Source of the DNA: Christiangramia fulva
Lineage (GTDB): Bacteria > Bacteroidota > Bacteroidia > Flavobacteriales > Flavobacteriaceae
Assembly: GCF_003024155.1 (NCBI RefSeq)
Contig: NZ_CP028136.1
Coordinates: 186,001-250,000, forward strand
Direction: 5' to 3'
Length of the DNA stretch: 64,000 nt
Shown piece by piece: positions 34,696 to 44,900 of the stretch (position 1 is its first letter; each line of letters starts with the position of its first letter). A model generated the notes under the pieces. That model was given only the letters and a program-made list of their open reading frames with translations, searched no databases and had not been told where the DNA came from. A program made the position numbers and the translations under genes.

Positions 34696-36327
34696 TTAAT
34701 TTTTATAGACCTGCTCGCCGTTAATAAAGGTCCTAATGACTTTAGTTTCAGGAACACTGTCTAAGGCCACCTCCATTAAATCGCGGTCCAGGATCACAAA
34801 ATCGGCAAATTTACCGGCTTCAATACTTCCTTTTTCATTTTCCTCAAAATTGGCATACGCAGCCCAGATGGTCATTCCTTTTAAGGTTTCTTCTCTTGAA
34901 AGAGCCTGGTCTTTCATAAATCCGCCTTCAGGATAATTTTCAGTGTCCTGGCGGGAAACCGCCGCATAAAAGGTCAAAAACGGACTCACCTTCTCAACCG
35001 GAAAATCGGTTCCTAGGGCCACAAGCCCGGCTTCCTGCAACAATTTTTTATAGGCATAAGCGCCTTTGATCCGCTCTGGCCCCAGACGATCTTCAGCCCA
35101 GTACATATCGCTGGTCGCATGCGTAGGTTGAACCGAAGGAATGATATTTTTGCTGAAATAATGAAAATCTTCGGGATCTATTACCTGCGAATGCTCCACC
35201 CTCCACCTTCTATCGGTAGTATCATCAAGCAGGGAATCATAGGTTTTCAAAACCAGGTAATTCGCAGAATCGCCAATCGCATGCGTGTTTAACTGGAATT
35301 CAGATTTCGCAACCCGGGCTGCAATATCCTTTAGATCAGATATGGGAGAAAGTAGAGCTCCAAAATGGTTCGGCCTGTCGGAATAAGGTTTTTTCAGGGC
35401 CGCTCCACGAGAACCCAGGGCGCCATCTTCATAGAATTTTACAGAGCGCACATTCAGCCTTTCTGTTTTATAAGGTCCTTTTGAAAGATAATAATCCAGA
35501 TTTTGAGGAGAATTTGCAACCATGGCATAAATTCTCATTTTCAGTTCTCCACTTTTCTGAAGGCTATCGATTGTTTCAATCACTTCCCGAGGCAGTCCGG
35601 CATCGTCAACCGTAGTTAGCCCATATTTCAAACAAATCTCCTGTGCGCTTAAAAGAGCTTCTTTTCTTTCCTGAAAATCGGGTTCTTCCTGGGTAGCTTC
35701 GATCAATTCCATTGGATTATCTACGAGTATACCGGTAAGTTTACCGTCTTTTTGTTCAATATCACCTCCCTGGAATTTAGTTTTGGTGGTAATGTTAGCC
35801 TTATCGAGCGCTGCCTGGTTTACCAGCATCGCATGGCCATCGATCCTGGTTATTGCAACTGGTGTATCCGGAAATAATACATCCAGGGTATCTTTGGCAG
35901 GAAATTCTTTTACCTCCCAGTCATTCTGGTCCCAGCCACGGCCGGTAATATAATCGAGATGATGCTTTTTCTGAAATTCCACAATTCGGGAAACGACTTC
36001 CTTAAAGCTTTTCGTTCCCGTAAGCTCAACTTTTTGTTGTTGCAGGCCAAGTCCGTAAAAATGGGCGTGTGCATCTATGAAGCCGGGATAAACGGCTTTC
36101 CCTTCGGCATCAATGATTTGGGCATACTCATATTTATCTTTCAGACCGGCAGTAGTTCCTGTTTCAAAGAATTTACCATCTTTGACCGCAAAAGCTTCAA
36201 TTTTGCTAAAAGTGCTATCAACGGTATAAACTTTTGCGTTGTAAACCAGCAAATCGGCCTTCTGTTTTTCAGAATTACAACTCACCAGAAATACCAGAAA
36301 GCCACAAAGCATTGATATTTTTTTCAT
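34696..36327 (-). CDS. YtcJ-like amidohydrolase lipoprotein
   Basis: A 543-residue metal-dependent hydrolase of the amidohydrolase superfamily. A lipobox (LVSC, Cys17) anchors it in the envelope. The metal-binding motif DAHAHFYGLG begins the barrel; RIDGHAMLVNQAAL, LNTHAIGDSANY and GTDFPVEKVSPF give further ligands. YtcJ-like enzymes hydrolyse N-acyl or cyclic amide bonds, but the substrate varies widely and is not predictable. It appears monocistronic, just upstream of the isomerase gene. Confidence 0.9.
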   Translation of the reverse strand: MKKISMLCGFLVFLVSCNSEKQKADLLVYNAKVYTVDSTFSKIEAFAVKDGKFFETGTTAGLKDKYEYAQIIDAEGKAVYPGFIDAHAHFYGLGLQQQKVELTGTKSFKEVVSRIVEFQKKHHLDYITGRGWDQNDWEVKEFPAKDTLDVLFPDTPVAITRIDGHAMLVNQAALDKANITTKTKFQGGDIEQKDGKLTGILVDNPMELIEATQEEPDFQERKEALLSAQEICLKYGLTTVDDAGLPREVIETIDSLQKSGELKMRIYAMVANSPQNLDYYLSKGPYKTERLNVRSVKFYEDGALGSRGAALKKPYSDRPNHFGALLSPISDLKDIAARVAKSEFQLNTHAIGDSANYLVLKTYDSLLDDTTDRRWRVEHSQVIDPEDFHYFSKNIIPSVQPTHATSDMYWAEDRLGPERIKGAYAYKKLLQEAGLVALGTDFPVEKVSPFLTFYAAVSRQDTENYPEGGFMKDQALSREETLKGMTIWAAYANFEENEKGSIEAGKFADFVILDRDLMEVALDSVPETKVIRTFINGEQVYKN

Positions 36328-36350
36328 CAGGTTATATTTTAACTAAAATT

Positions 36351-36377
36351 AAAAAAATGCGCCCTGCCAGACGCATT
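36351..36377 (-). terminator. terminator of the PiT-like permease gene
   Basis: On the minus strand a hairpin with AATGCG/CGCATT outer arms is followed by a run of T, 28 bases past the permease stop. Confidence 0.75.
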
Positions 36378-36404
36378 CTTCATAATATTAAATTTTCTTA
36401 TTTC

Positions 36405-37529
36405 TTATAGTCCAATCGCATCGATCACGGCATTGCGGATATCAGGATTTGCGGCCGCTGCAAGGGCAACCGAAACAAATAAGCCGATCATGGCATAGGC
36501 AAAGTCCTTAAAGATCATTCTGCCTGCTTTCTTGCGGTGTTTTTTACCTTTCTTGGTTCTCGCCAGACTGATGGCTATCTCACGACCTCCAATCACCCCC
36601 AGGAAAACCCAGGTGGTACTCATAGGGACGGTGCTGATAAAAAGCTTATAGATTAGAAGTGCCACATAGGTAAAATCGACTACCGTGGCGGCCCGGATAT
36701 CCGATATTCTTGATTTTTCGCTAACAACTTTCTGAATCTTATCGCCCCGTAAATAGAAGAGCAATCCTAAGCCCATGAAAATGGTCACCGAAAAAATGAT
36801 AAACTGAAAAAGATTCTGATGTCTTGGTAAATAAACGGCGATATTCGCACCATCCTGCATCACCCAAACAGCCCAAAGTGAACCGCTAACGATCCATTGA
36901 GTGATGGTCCAGCCGCGATGGAACTTTCGGCTTTTGAAATACTTTTTTATGAAATTATAGGAAAGGTACCAAACCAGGAAAGACAAAATAAAGGCCATAA
37001 TATACCCGGTCCAGCTTTTCCAAACTACCGAAGTAATTCCGGAAGTATCGGCACTGAATACACTCAGGATCAAAAATGTGGTGGAAACGGGCATTCTGAG
37101 CCGGGTGAGAATCAAAAGTACCAGCGGCGCAATGATCTGGAAAAAGCTGAATTTCTCAGGATGCGGATAATCTGTTGTCCCGTCAGGATTCAGGAGCCGT
37201 TGATAGGTCACATCACCGTCAAAATAAAAATAACTAAAGGCAACCGTAACTAAGAAGATAGAACCCACAAAAAGCCATAAAACCCACCATTTTCGGTCTT
37301 TATTACTTTCAATAAAAGTTCCCAAAGATTGAATGCTGTCATTGGCGACCGTCGCATAGGCTGCAAAAAAGAACCCCAGCCACATTGCTCCCCGGGAATA
37401 ACCGGTGAGTATACCGGCGAGAATTATTCCTACTATTACAATTGCCAGGAAGGTCTTTTCCTGGACCAGAAAATCAAGTAGGTTAAGATACGGCCGATCG
37501 CGATCCAGCCGTCTAAATTTCTTAGCCAT
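36405..37529 (-). CDS. divergent PiT-like (phosphate permease family) membrane protein
   Basis: A 374-residue protein with about ten hydrophobic segments. Two inverted half motifs recall the PiT phosphate transporters: ANDSIQSLGTFI near residue 62 and, in the second half, VPMSTTWVFLGVIGGREIAI near residue 305, with PVSTTFLILS in between. In PiT proteins such Asn/Asp and Ser/Thr motifs bind phosphate and sodium. A phosphate or related anion transport role is plausible but the protein is diverged. A TATTTTAG element lies upstream on each strand, serving this gene and the divergent Memo gene. Confidence 0.75.
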   Translation of the reverse strand: MAKKFRRLDRDRPYLNLLDFLVQEKTFLAIVIVGIILAGILTGYSRGAMWLGFFFAAYATVANDSIQSLGTFIESNKDRKWWVLWLFVGSIFLVTVAFSYFYFDGDVTYQRLLNPDGTTDYPHPEKFSFFQIIAPLVLLILTRLRMPVSTTFLILSVFSADTSGITSVVWKSWTGYIMAFILSFLVWYLSYNFIKKYFKSRKFHRGWTITQWIVSGSLWAVWVMQDGANIAVYLPRHQNLFQFIIFSVTIFMGLGLLFYLRGDKIQKVVSEKSRISDIRAATVVDFTYVALLIYKLFISTVPMSTTWVFLGVIGGREIAISLARTKKGKKHRKKAGRMIFKDFAYAMIGLFVSVALAAAANPDIRNAVIDAIGL

Positions 37530-37687
37530 GGAGGTTATTTAAGGTTAATATTAGCGGCTCCTAAAATAGAATAATTCGGCCTAATTACCATATTTTCCGG
37601 ATAGGCGAAAGTGTTTAATTAAATGTGCCCAAAATATTTCATCTAAAAGCCCTATTTTAGAACCTCCTGAAAATTTTCGGACAAAAT

Positions 37688-38740
37688 ATGAGGTATCTAT
37701 TTCTTATTACGGTGCTACTTAACAGCATACTTGCTTTTGCCCAGTCTTCATCAAAAACCAGAATATTCCACGACAGCATTGGTTTTGCCAAACATGCGTG
37801 GCAAATGGACAGTATCATGAGCAGGATCGATGCTTCAGACAAGGTTCCGGTAAATTCAACCTACAAAGCAGTAATCAATCCGCACGACGATTATGCCTAC
37901 GCCGGCGGTTTATATGCCAAAACGCTGCAGGGGATTAAGGCAAACACCATTATTTTGGTGGGCGTGGCTCATCGGGCAAGAAATTATCAACTTCAGGATA
38001 AACTGGTTTTTGGGGATTATGATTACTGGGAAGCGCCCTACGGAAAATTGAAAATTTCCCAAATAAGGGATGAACTGCTTCAGAAAATGAATGCGAAGAA
38101 TTTCGTGGTTCACGACAGTATGATGCAACTCGAACATTCCCTGGAAGCTATTGTTCCTTTCCTTCAAAAAATGAATCCCAATGTTGAAATTATACCGATT
38201 CTCGTTCCTTATATGAAATTCGAGGATATGCAGAATTATTCTGATGAACTGGCAGAAACACTTTCAGAAATTATGAAAGAAAAAAACCTCCAATATGGCA
38301 AAGACCTCGCCATTGTGATTTCAAATGATGCCATACATTACGGAAGTGAAGACTGGGGTGGCAGCGATCTGGCCCCTTTCGGAACAGATAGTATTGGCAA
38401 TGAAAAGGCCCATCAAAAAGATGAAAAAATAATCGCAGAAACCCTGAAAGGTAAATTGACCGCCGAGAAAATTGAAAAATTTAAGCATTACACCGTTCAA
38501 CCTGATAATTATAAGGAATACCAGTGGACCTGGTGTGGAAGGTATTCGGTTCCCTTCGGACTCCTTTTCGCCAATAAACTGAATAAAATTCTGAATGGAG
38601 AAAAGCTCCAGGGTGAACTTATAGGCTACCGTTCCAGTTTAAAAAATCAACACCTGAAGGTTGAAGACCTGGGAATGGGGACCACCGCGCCCAGCAAACC
38701 TACACATTGGGTAGCTTATGTGGGAATGGCGTATCAGTAA
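37688..38740 (+). CDS. secreted Memo-family (AmmeMemoRadiSam system B-like) protein
   Basis: A 350-residue protein with a cleavable signal (residues 1-19, cut after AFA) followed by a Memo domain, related to extradiol dioxygenase LigB. Visible motifs: INPHDDYAYAGGLYAKTLQG, ILVGVAHRARNY, LEHSLEAIVPFLQ, IPILVPYM and VISNDAIHYGS. The histidines in HDD, AHR, EHS and IHY correspond to the metal-binding or active-site positions of the fold. The usual partners AMMECR1 and the radical SAM enzyme are not encoded here, and export is unusual. The amidohydrolase gene begins 17 bases downstream. Confidence 0.85.
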   Translation: MRYLFLITVLLNSILAFAQSSSKTRIFHDSIGFAKHAWQMDSIMSRIDASDKVPVNSTYKAVINPHDDYAYAGGLYAKTLQGIKANTIILVGVAHRARNYQLQDKLVFGDYDYWEAPYGKLKISQIRDELLQKMNAKNFVVHDSMMQLEHSLEAIVPFLQKMNPNVEIIPILVPYMKFEDMQNYSDELAETLSEIMKEKNLQYGKDLAIVISNDAIHYGSEDWGGSDLAPFGTDSIGNEKAHQKDEKIIAETLKGKLTAEKIEKFKHYTVQPDNYKEYQWTWCGRYSVPFGLLFANKLNKILNGEKLQGELIGYRSSLKNQHLKVEDLGMGTTAPSKPTHWVAYVGMAYQ

Positions 38741-38757
38741 TTCGAAAAAAAAATGAA

Positions 38758-40158
38758 ATGAAAAAATATTTAGTATTCGCTCTGGCAATTTTGATACTTA
38801 CCGCTTGTAAGGACAATACATCAGAAAAAGCCGAAAACCCCAAAGAATTTGATCTTCTTATTACCAATGCGAAGGTGGTAGATGTTCAAAATAACAAGAT
38901 ACTGCAGAATCAAGTGATCGGTATCACTTCAGATACCATTCGGTTTATAGATAAAATGAGCGAGAGCAACTCTTTTAAGGCTAAAGAAACCTTTGATGCT
39001 GAAAATAAATTCGTGATGCCGGGATTGTGGGATATGCACGTACATTTTCGCGGCGGTGATTCTTTAATCGAGGAAAATAAAGATTTTCTTCCGCTATATC
39101 TTGCTTTTGGGGTCACTACGGTTCGCGATGCGGGCGGTGATATGACTCCGTCGGTACTCGACTGGCGCAGAAAGACGGCCAAAGGAGAAATCGCCGGTCC
39201 GCGGATCTTCACCTCCGGACCCAAACTGGATGGTGCAAATCCTGCGTGGCCTGGTTCTATATCGGTGACCAATAAGGCTGAAATTAAAAAAGCCCTTGAT
39301 TCTCTTCAGAAGTTGAAGGTAGATTATGTGAAAATGTATGATGGCAGCCTCACCCCTGAAATTTTCTACGGGATCATTGAAGAGGCGGAAAATAGAAAAA
39401 TGAAAACCACCGGACACATGCCTATGGATGCAAATTTTCTGAAAGCCGTAGACCTTGGCCTGGATGGAACGGAACATATGTATTACGTACTGAAAGCCTG
39501 TTCTCCTGTTGGGGATAGCCTTGGAAACCTGGGTAAAGGCTACGGAATTATAAATGATCTTGTCAAGACTTATGATGAAGATCTGGCAGCGAGCGTATTT
39601 TCTACTCTTAATAACCAGGAAACTACGGTAACCCCAACCCTGCATATTGGAAAAACCCTGGGAAATATCCTCGATACTGATCATAGCAAGGATAAAACGC
39701 TTTCTTACATTGGAAAAGGAATTCAAAAAACTTACAATGGCCGTATTGAAAGTGCCAAAAGAGCCCGGGCTGCGGGAAGCGATATACATTCCACCACAGA
39801 AGAGATGTTTGCCGCTATGATCGTTCCCATGCAAAAAGCGGGAGTGACTTTACTTGCAGGTTCAGATGCCGGGCCATTCAACTCTTTTGTTTATCCTGGT
39901 GAATCTCTACATGCCGAACTTCAGGAACTGGTTTTGGCTGGTTTAACACCTCAACAGGCGTTGATCACCTCAGTGGTGAATGGCCCGAAATTCTTTGATC
40001 TGGAAAGATATTATGGAAGCCTTGAAAAAGGAAAAGTGGGTGATCTTCTTATTTTGGATAAAAATCCGCTGGAGAAAATAGAAAATACCCGGAGCATAAA
40101 ATTTATCATTAAGAATGATAAGATCTACACTCCGGATGAATTATTAAAAGACCTTTAG
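38758..40158 (+). CDS. amidohydrolase lipoprotein (imidazolonepropionase-like)
   Basis: A 466-residue exported amidohydrolase starting at MKKYLVFALAIL (lipobox ILTAC). Metal ligands: LWDMHVHFRGGD, KTTGHMPMDANF, DGTEHMYYV and LAGSDAGPFNSF; the carbamylated-Lys region is VDYVKMYDG. The end (LEKGKVGDLLILDKNPLE) is the usual strand after the barrel. I reject an in-frame ATG 51 bases upstream, which lies in the Memo gene. It follows the Memo gene closely and may be cotranscribed. Its stop interlocks with that of the convergent barrel gene (4-base overlap). Substrate unknown. Confidence 0.9.
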   Translation: MKKYLVFALAILILTACKDNTSEKAENPKEFDLLITNAKVVDVQNNKILQNQVIGITSDTIRFIDKMSESNSFKAKETFDAENKFVMPGLWDMHVHFRGGDSLIEENKDFLPLYLAFGVTTVRDAGGDMTPSVLDWRRKTAKGEIAGPRIFTSGPKLDGANPAWPGSISVTNKAEIKKALDSLQKLKVDYVKMYDGSLTPEIFYGIIEEAENRKMKTTGHMPMDANFLKAVDLGLDGTEHMYYVLKACSPVGDSLGNLGKGYGIINDLVKTYDEDLAASVFSTLNNQETTVTPTLHIGKTLGNILDTDHSKDKTLSYIGKGIQKTYNGRIESAKRARAAGSDIHSTTEEMFAAMIVPMQKAGVTLLAGSDAGPFNSFVYPGESLHAELQELVLAGLTPQQALITSVVNGPKFFDLERYYGSLEKGKVGDLLILDKNPLEKIENTRSIKFIIKNDKIYTPDELLKDL

Positions 40159-41879
40159 AAATCGAATTTATAAGTGGCGCCGGCAAGTACCTGAAGGCCC
40201 TGGACATCATAATCTATCCATTTTTGGTAGTTATTGTCCAGTAAATTATTTCCTTTTACAAAGGCTGAAAGCTGGTCATTGAAGCGATAGCCAAGGTGGG
40301 CATTCACATCGAAATAGCTATCCAGGGTCATGATTTGGCCCATTCCGGGATCGGCATTTAGGTAGCGATACTGATCTTTGCGTTCGCCCCGATAAAAAAG
40401 ATTGGCTCCCGTATACCATTTTTCGGTAATTTGATAATCGGCATTCAGACTGGCTTTGATATTTGGCAAATTCCAGGCTTCGGCTTCGGCGTCGGTATTA
40501 TAATCGAAGAATTCACCATTGATTCCTAGTCTGAAGTTTCGGTTTACATCAACCCCCAATTCGGCATAAAAGGAAAGCGTCTTCACATCATCGTAGACCA
40601 CGTCAAAACTATTTCCGTACGTATAGCTTTCTCCTTCTAAATAAGAGGCATCAATATTCCTGGTGAAAAGAGCCTTATTAAATTGTGATTTATAGGTTCC
40701 GCGAAAATTATAAGAAAAGGCATTGCTAAGCTTCCCCTTGGCCCCGATATAACCGTTGTATTTATTATCGGTAGGCATGATATTGAGCGTTGGAGAAACG
40801 TATGGGTTTCGCTGATAGAATTTATAATAGGTGTTTTGTTCCAGGCCGCCTTCAAGTCCGGCATAGGCTGTAAAATAATCTCCCGCCAGTCTATAGCTCG
40901 CCTGAACATTTGGATAAATGTAAAAATTGTTATCGCTGTTTTCAGTGTCCATTCCAAAGAAAAAAGAAACACCCAAATTGATCTTAAGGTCATCCCGAAG
41001 AATCAACAAACTGGGTGTTGCGCTAAAGTTCATAAAGGTGTAGCTATAGCCATTTTCATTTAAATACCTTTGATCAAATTGGCCGTTTACGATATCGGCT
41101 TCCAGTTTTGTAGAAATAAGTTCATCGGCAATATTTACTTCAAAATCTCCTTCGGCATCGAAATGATTCTCAGATGTTGAATAACTATCACCGGAATGAC
41201 GAAAAACAGCTTTGGCCTTATCAAAAAATGAATCGTAAAGGTCAACCTGGCTTCCTAGATAAACCGAAAAATAATTCTGTGTAGGATCGAGTTCTAAAAG
41301 GCGGGCGTCGGTCATGGTGTTATATTCAGGAAGTCCATACCAATTATATAACTGGTGCTCTCCTCCTACTTCAGCCTTCCAGGAAAGATCGCGGTTTCGC
41401 TGATTGTAGCTTAAATTGAGCTCGGTATCATAAAATTTATCATCCAGGCGTACACCTTCAATTCCGCCCTGTGAGGAATTATGAGTTAGAAAAATCCCGA
41501 AATTACTTTCGCGGTCAATTTCCAGGTTGCTGTAGAATTCTGCCAGCACATTTGAGTAATTTCCAAAGCCAAGAGTGGCATAATTATCATAGATTTTTGG
41601 TGGCCTCTCCCTTTCCACAGTCGTCGCCTGGCCTTTGGCAGGCGTAAAAGTAGAAGCTACAGGCACTGAAAAAATAGAATATTCCACCGACTTTTTCCTG
41701 AGGCTTACCGTATCATTTCGATTTGGGGTTTCCTTTATTTTATTGGCATCCCTCACCGATGGGGTGTAAGGTTTTACAACTGTTACCGTTTCGCTACCTA
41801 ATGGGTCCTGGGCATACAGGATTCCGCTAAAAATAAACAGACTAAATACCAGACTTATTTTGATCGCTTTACATCGCAT
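40155..41879 (-). CDS. TonB receptor-like outer-membrane beta-barrel without plug
   Basis: A 574-residue protein with a signal (cut near LYAQ-D), a periplasmic N-terminal segment of about 75 residues containing VVKPYTPSVRDANKI, and then barrel strands ending GATYKFDF. It looks like a TonB receptor barrel, but the plug motifs (such as the IRG and GVINI patterns seen in the other receptors here) are absent. The N-terminal segment may therefore bind a partner rather than close the pore. It follows the TPR gene by 26 bases on the same strand, and the two probably form one envelope complex. Confidence 0.8.
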   Translation of the reverse strand: MRCKAIKISLVFSLFIFSGILYAQDPLGSETVTVVKPYTPSVRDANKIKETPNRNDTVSLRKKSVEYSIFSVPVASTFTPAKGQATTVERERPPKIYDNYATLGFGNYSNVLAEFYSNLEIDRESNFGIFLTHNSSQGGIEGVRLDDKFYDTELNLSYNQRNRDLSWKAEVGGEHQLYNWYGLPEYNTMTDARLLELDPTQNYFSVYLGSQVDLYDSFFDKAKAVFRHSGDSYSTSENHFDAEGDFEVNIADELISTKLEADIVNGQFDQRYLNENGYSYTFMNFSATPSLLILRDDLKINLGVSFFFGMDTENSDNNFYIYPNVQASYRLAGDYFTAYAGLEGGLEQNTYYKFYQRNPYVSPTLNIMPTDNKYNGYIGAKGKLSNAFSYNFRGTYKSQFNKALFTRNIDASYLEGESYTYGNSFDVVYDDVKTLSFYAELGVDVNRNFRLGINGEFFDYNTDAEAEAWNLPNIKASLNADYQITEKWYTGANLFYRGERKDQYRYLNADPGMGQIMTLDSYFDVNAHLGYRFNDQLSAFVKGNNLLDNNYQKWIDYDVQGLQVLAGATYKFDF

Positions 41880-41905
41880 ATAGCAGTGAATCTATTAGAT
41901 TAAGT

Positions 41906-44900
41906 TTAGTTATTGGTTTGAACTGAGGCATTGGTTTTGGCTTCCTGGGCCTTGATCTTAGCCAACTCGGCTTTGGCTTCGTCGACTATTTCAGGATATT
42001 TTTGGAAATTCTTGATCACGTTATCCAGAATATAGGTCGCCTGGTACGCATCATTAAGCGCGTAAAAATTCTTAGCCATTAACACCAGGCCTTTGGCACC
42101 CCAGAGCTTATAGCCCGAGAAATCTTTTGCCAGGATCTGGATCGCAGCATTCGAGGCTTCGTAATTTCCGTCTTTATGTTTGAAATAAGCATCGTAATAC
42201 AAGGCTTCAGCAGCCAGTTCGCCTTTAGCAGTTTTCTGAACTTCTTTATAAGCCGAACGTGCCTTGTTTTCGTCACCCGATTTTATCGCGGCCCTGGCAA
42301 CCATTATCCTGGCGTCGTTGCGGGCATCCTGTTCAGAATTTGGATTGGCAAGCACTTTTTCGGCATACTGATTGGCTTTGCTGAAATTGCCGGTTTCGTA
42401 ATATGATTTCATCAGGTTTGATTGAGCAAAAACTACGTTCTGACCATTATCGGCCATTGTTTCCAGTTTTTCCAGAAGCGGCAATGCATTGGCGTAATCT
42501 TTCTTTTCAAGATAAATCTGTGACAATCTTGCCAGGGCCTGCTCACTGAATTCATTTTTAGGCTTTGAAGTCACGTATTGATAATACGGAATAGATTTTT
42601 CAACTTTTCCGTCGCGATAATACAGTTGGGCCAGGTAGAAATTGGCATTGATGGAATGTATTCCGTTCGGGAAATTCTGAATATATTTTTCAAAATTGGC
42701 AATTGCCTTCTGAGTGTTATTATTAAGATACTGGTTTTCCGCAGCCTCATAAGTGGTGTTATCAAGATCGGCATCGCTTACCTCCACAAAATCGATATTT
42801 CTCACCCAGGACGCATATTCATCAGTACGGCCCAAATCAACATACACATTCCTTGCTGTGGAAACCGCCTGCTTGGCTTCAGGAGTATTAGGATAATCGG
42901 CCACTACTTTTTTGAGCCTTTCCAAAGCCTTATTGCCTTCATTCTGGTTGTAATAAATAAGGCCCTGCCTTAGCATCGCCTTTGGAACCAGTGAGCTTTG
43001 AGGCACATCCCTGATCAAACGGTTATAGCTCTGAATGGCCTGAGAAGTATTATTTTTGGCCACGTAAGTATTGCCCAGTTCGTACATCGCATCATCCCGG
43101 TAAGGAGAACGCGGATATTTCGCAATAAAGCTGTTCAATTCCTCAATTTTGGTGTCGTTCCTATCTACAAATCCATAGCTTATCGCTTTCTGAAAAGCGG
43201 CATAATCGGCATTGCTCACGCCATTGTCGATGGCCCGCTGATAGGCTTCCATAGCCGGCCAGTACTGGCTGGTTACATAATAGGTATCTCCAAGTCGTAA
43301 TAGCGCATCATTTTTCCTGGCACCATCAGCATTCGGACTGTTCACATAATTCTTGAAATAATTTACCGCCTGTGAATAATCGTTCTTTTTGAAATAGGCA
43401 TACCCGATATTATAGTCTAAATCTTCATATTCTTCGGTATTCCTGGCAGCGTTCATGCCTTTAAATTCACGATACCCAAGAATAGCGTCTTCCATTCGGT
43501 TTACATTGTATTCACTTTCGGCTTTCCAGAAGGTTGCCTTTGCACTGATCTGCTGGTCGCGCGGTTCTTTTAACGCTTTGTCGAAATTCTCGATCGCAGC
43601 ATAATAATCTCCTTCCTCAAAAAGTTCCAGTCCGTAGAAGTACGCGACTTTCTGGTAAGCCTGCTTGTCGCTGAAGTTGCGATTGTTTTCAAGCAACCTC
43701 ATCGCCTCTTCATAGTTTTTAGAAGTGATGAAGGAATCTATCAATAAGCTTTCCACTTCTTCTTTATGCTGAGAACCGGGATATTTTTCAAGATAACTCA
43801 ACAACACTTTAGAAGGACTTTCATACGAATTCCCAATTTCGTAGCTAAGCTTGGCGTAATTCAGCAAAGCATCTTCCTGAATTTTCGCATTGAAGTCCAT
43901 TTCGCTGGCATTTTTGAAAGCGTTCAAAGCCTGTTGCTTTTGCCCAAGCTCGAGATACGATTGCGCAAGGTGATAATAGGCATTCTGCGCGATGGCATTT
44001 TGCCCGTCAATAATTTTATTGAATTCATTGATCGCAGCCTCATAATTTCCCTGCTTGTAATAAGCGTAACCAAGCTGGTAATAATCGGTATTATTCCACT
44101 TGCCGCGCAAGCCCTTATATTCTTTTAAATAAGGAATGGCTTTTTCATATTCCCCTAAATTGAAATAGCTTTCCCCTATTATTTTATTGAGCTGTGAAAG
44201 TTCCTGCCGGTTCGATTTTGGCAGTTGTTCCAGTCCCTGTTCAATAGCTTTTTCAAAATTTCCAAGCTTGAAATTCATGTCAGCCTGGTAGTAGGAAAGA
44301 TCTTTTGAATACCGGGCATTTCCTTTGACCTCTTCAAAATACTGGTTCGCCTGCTGGTAATCATCACCTTCATAAGCGATATATCCAAGGTAATACTTGG
44401 CCTGAGAGCCATATTCTTTAGAATCGCTTACCCGCTGGAAATAATCCTGTGCCTTTTCCATATCATTGGATCGGAAATAAGCATATCCGTTATTGAAATA
44501 AAAACGTTCGCGGTCCTTTCGGCTCATGGCCTTTTCATCTACCCGATCATACCAGCGTCTTGCAAGCGCATATTTACCGGTGTTGAAATAATAATCGGCT
44601 ACATCGAGGTAAGCTGAATTGGTCTTGGTACTTGTAGGATAATGCGTGACGAATTTTTCCATCAGCTCATCGGCTCCGGGCTGATTCAGGCGAACCGCGG
44701 CATTGGCGATATAATAGGCACAATCGCCCTTGATCTTTTCGTCGTTGGTATCTTCCATCACTTCATCAAAAAGATTCTGGGCCGCGAGGTACTGCTCGTT
44801 ATTGTAAAGAGCTAGTGCGCGGTTAAAATCAACCAGCTCGTTGGTATAGGCGGCAGATTGCTGTGAAATTCCAGAAAATGAGAAGCTTATAAAAATAACC

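Noticed and set aside
38707..38757. Longer N-terminus for the 38758 amidohydrolase
   Set aside because: It lies in the Memo gene, and the lipobox appears correctly only from the Met at 38758.
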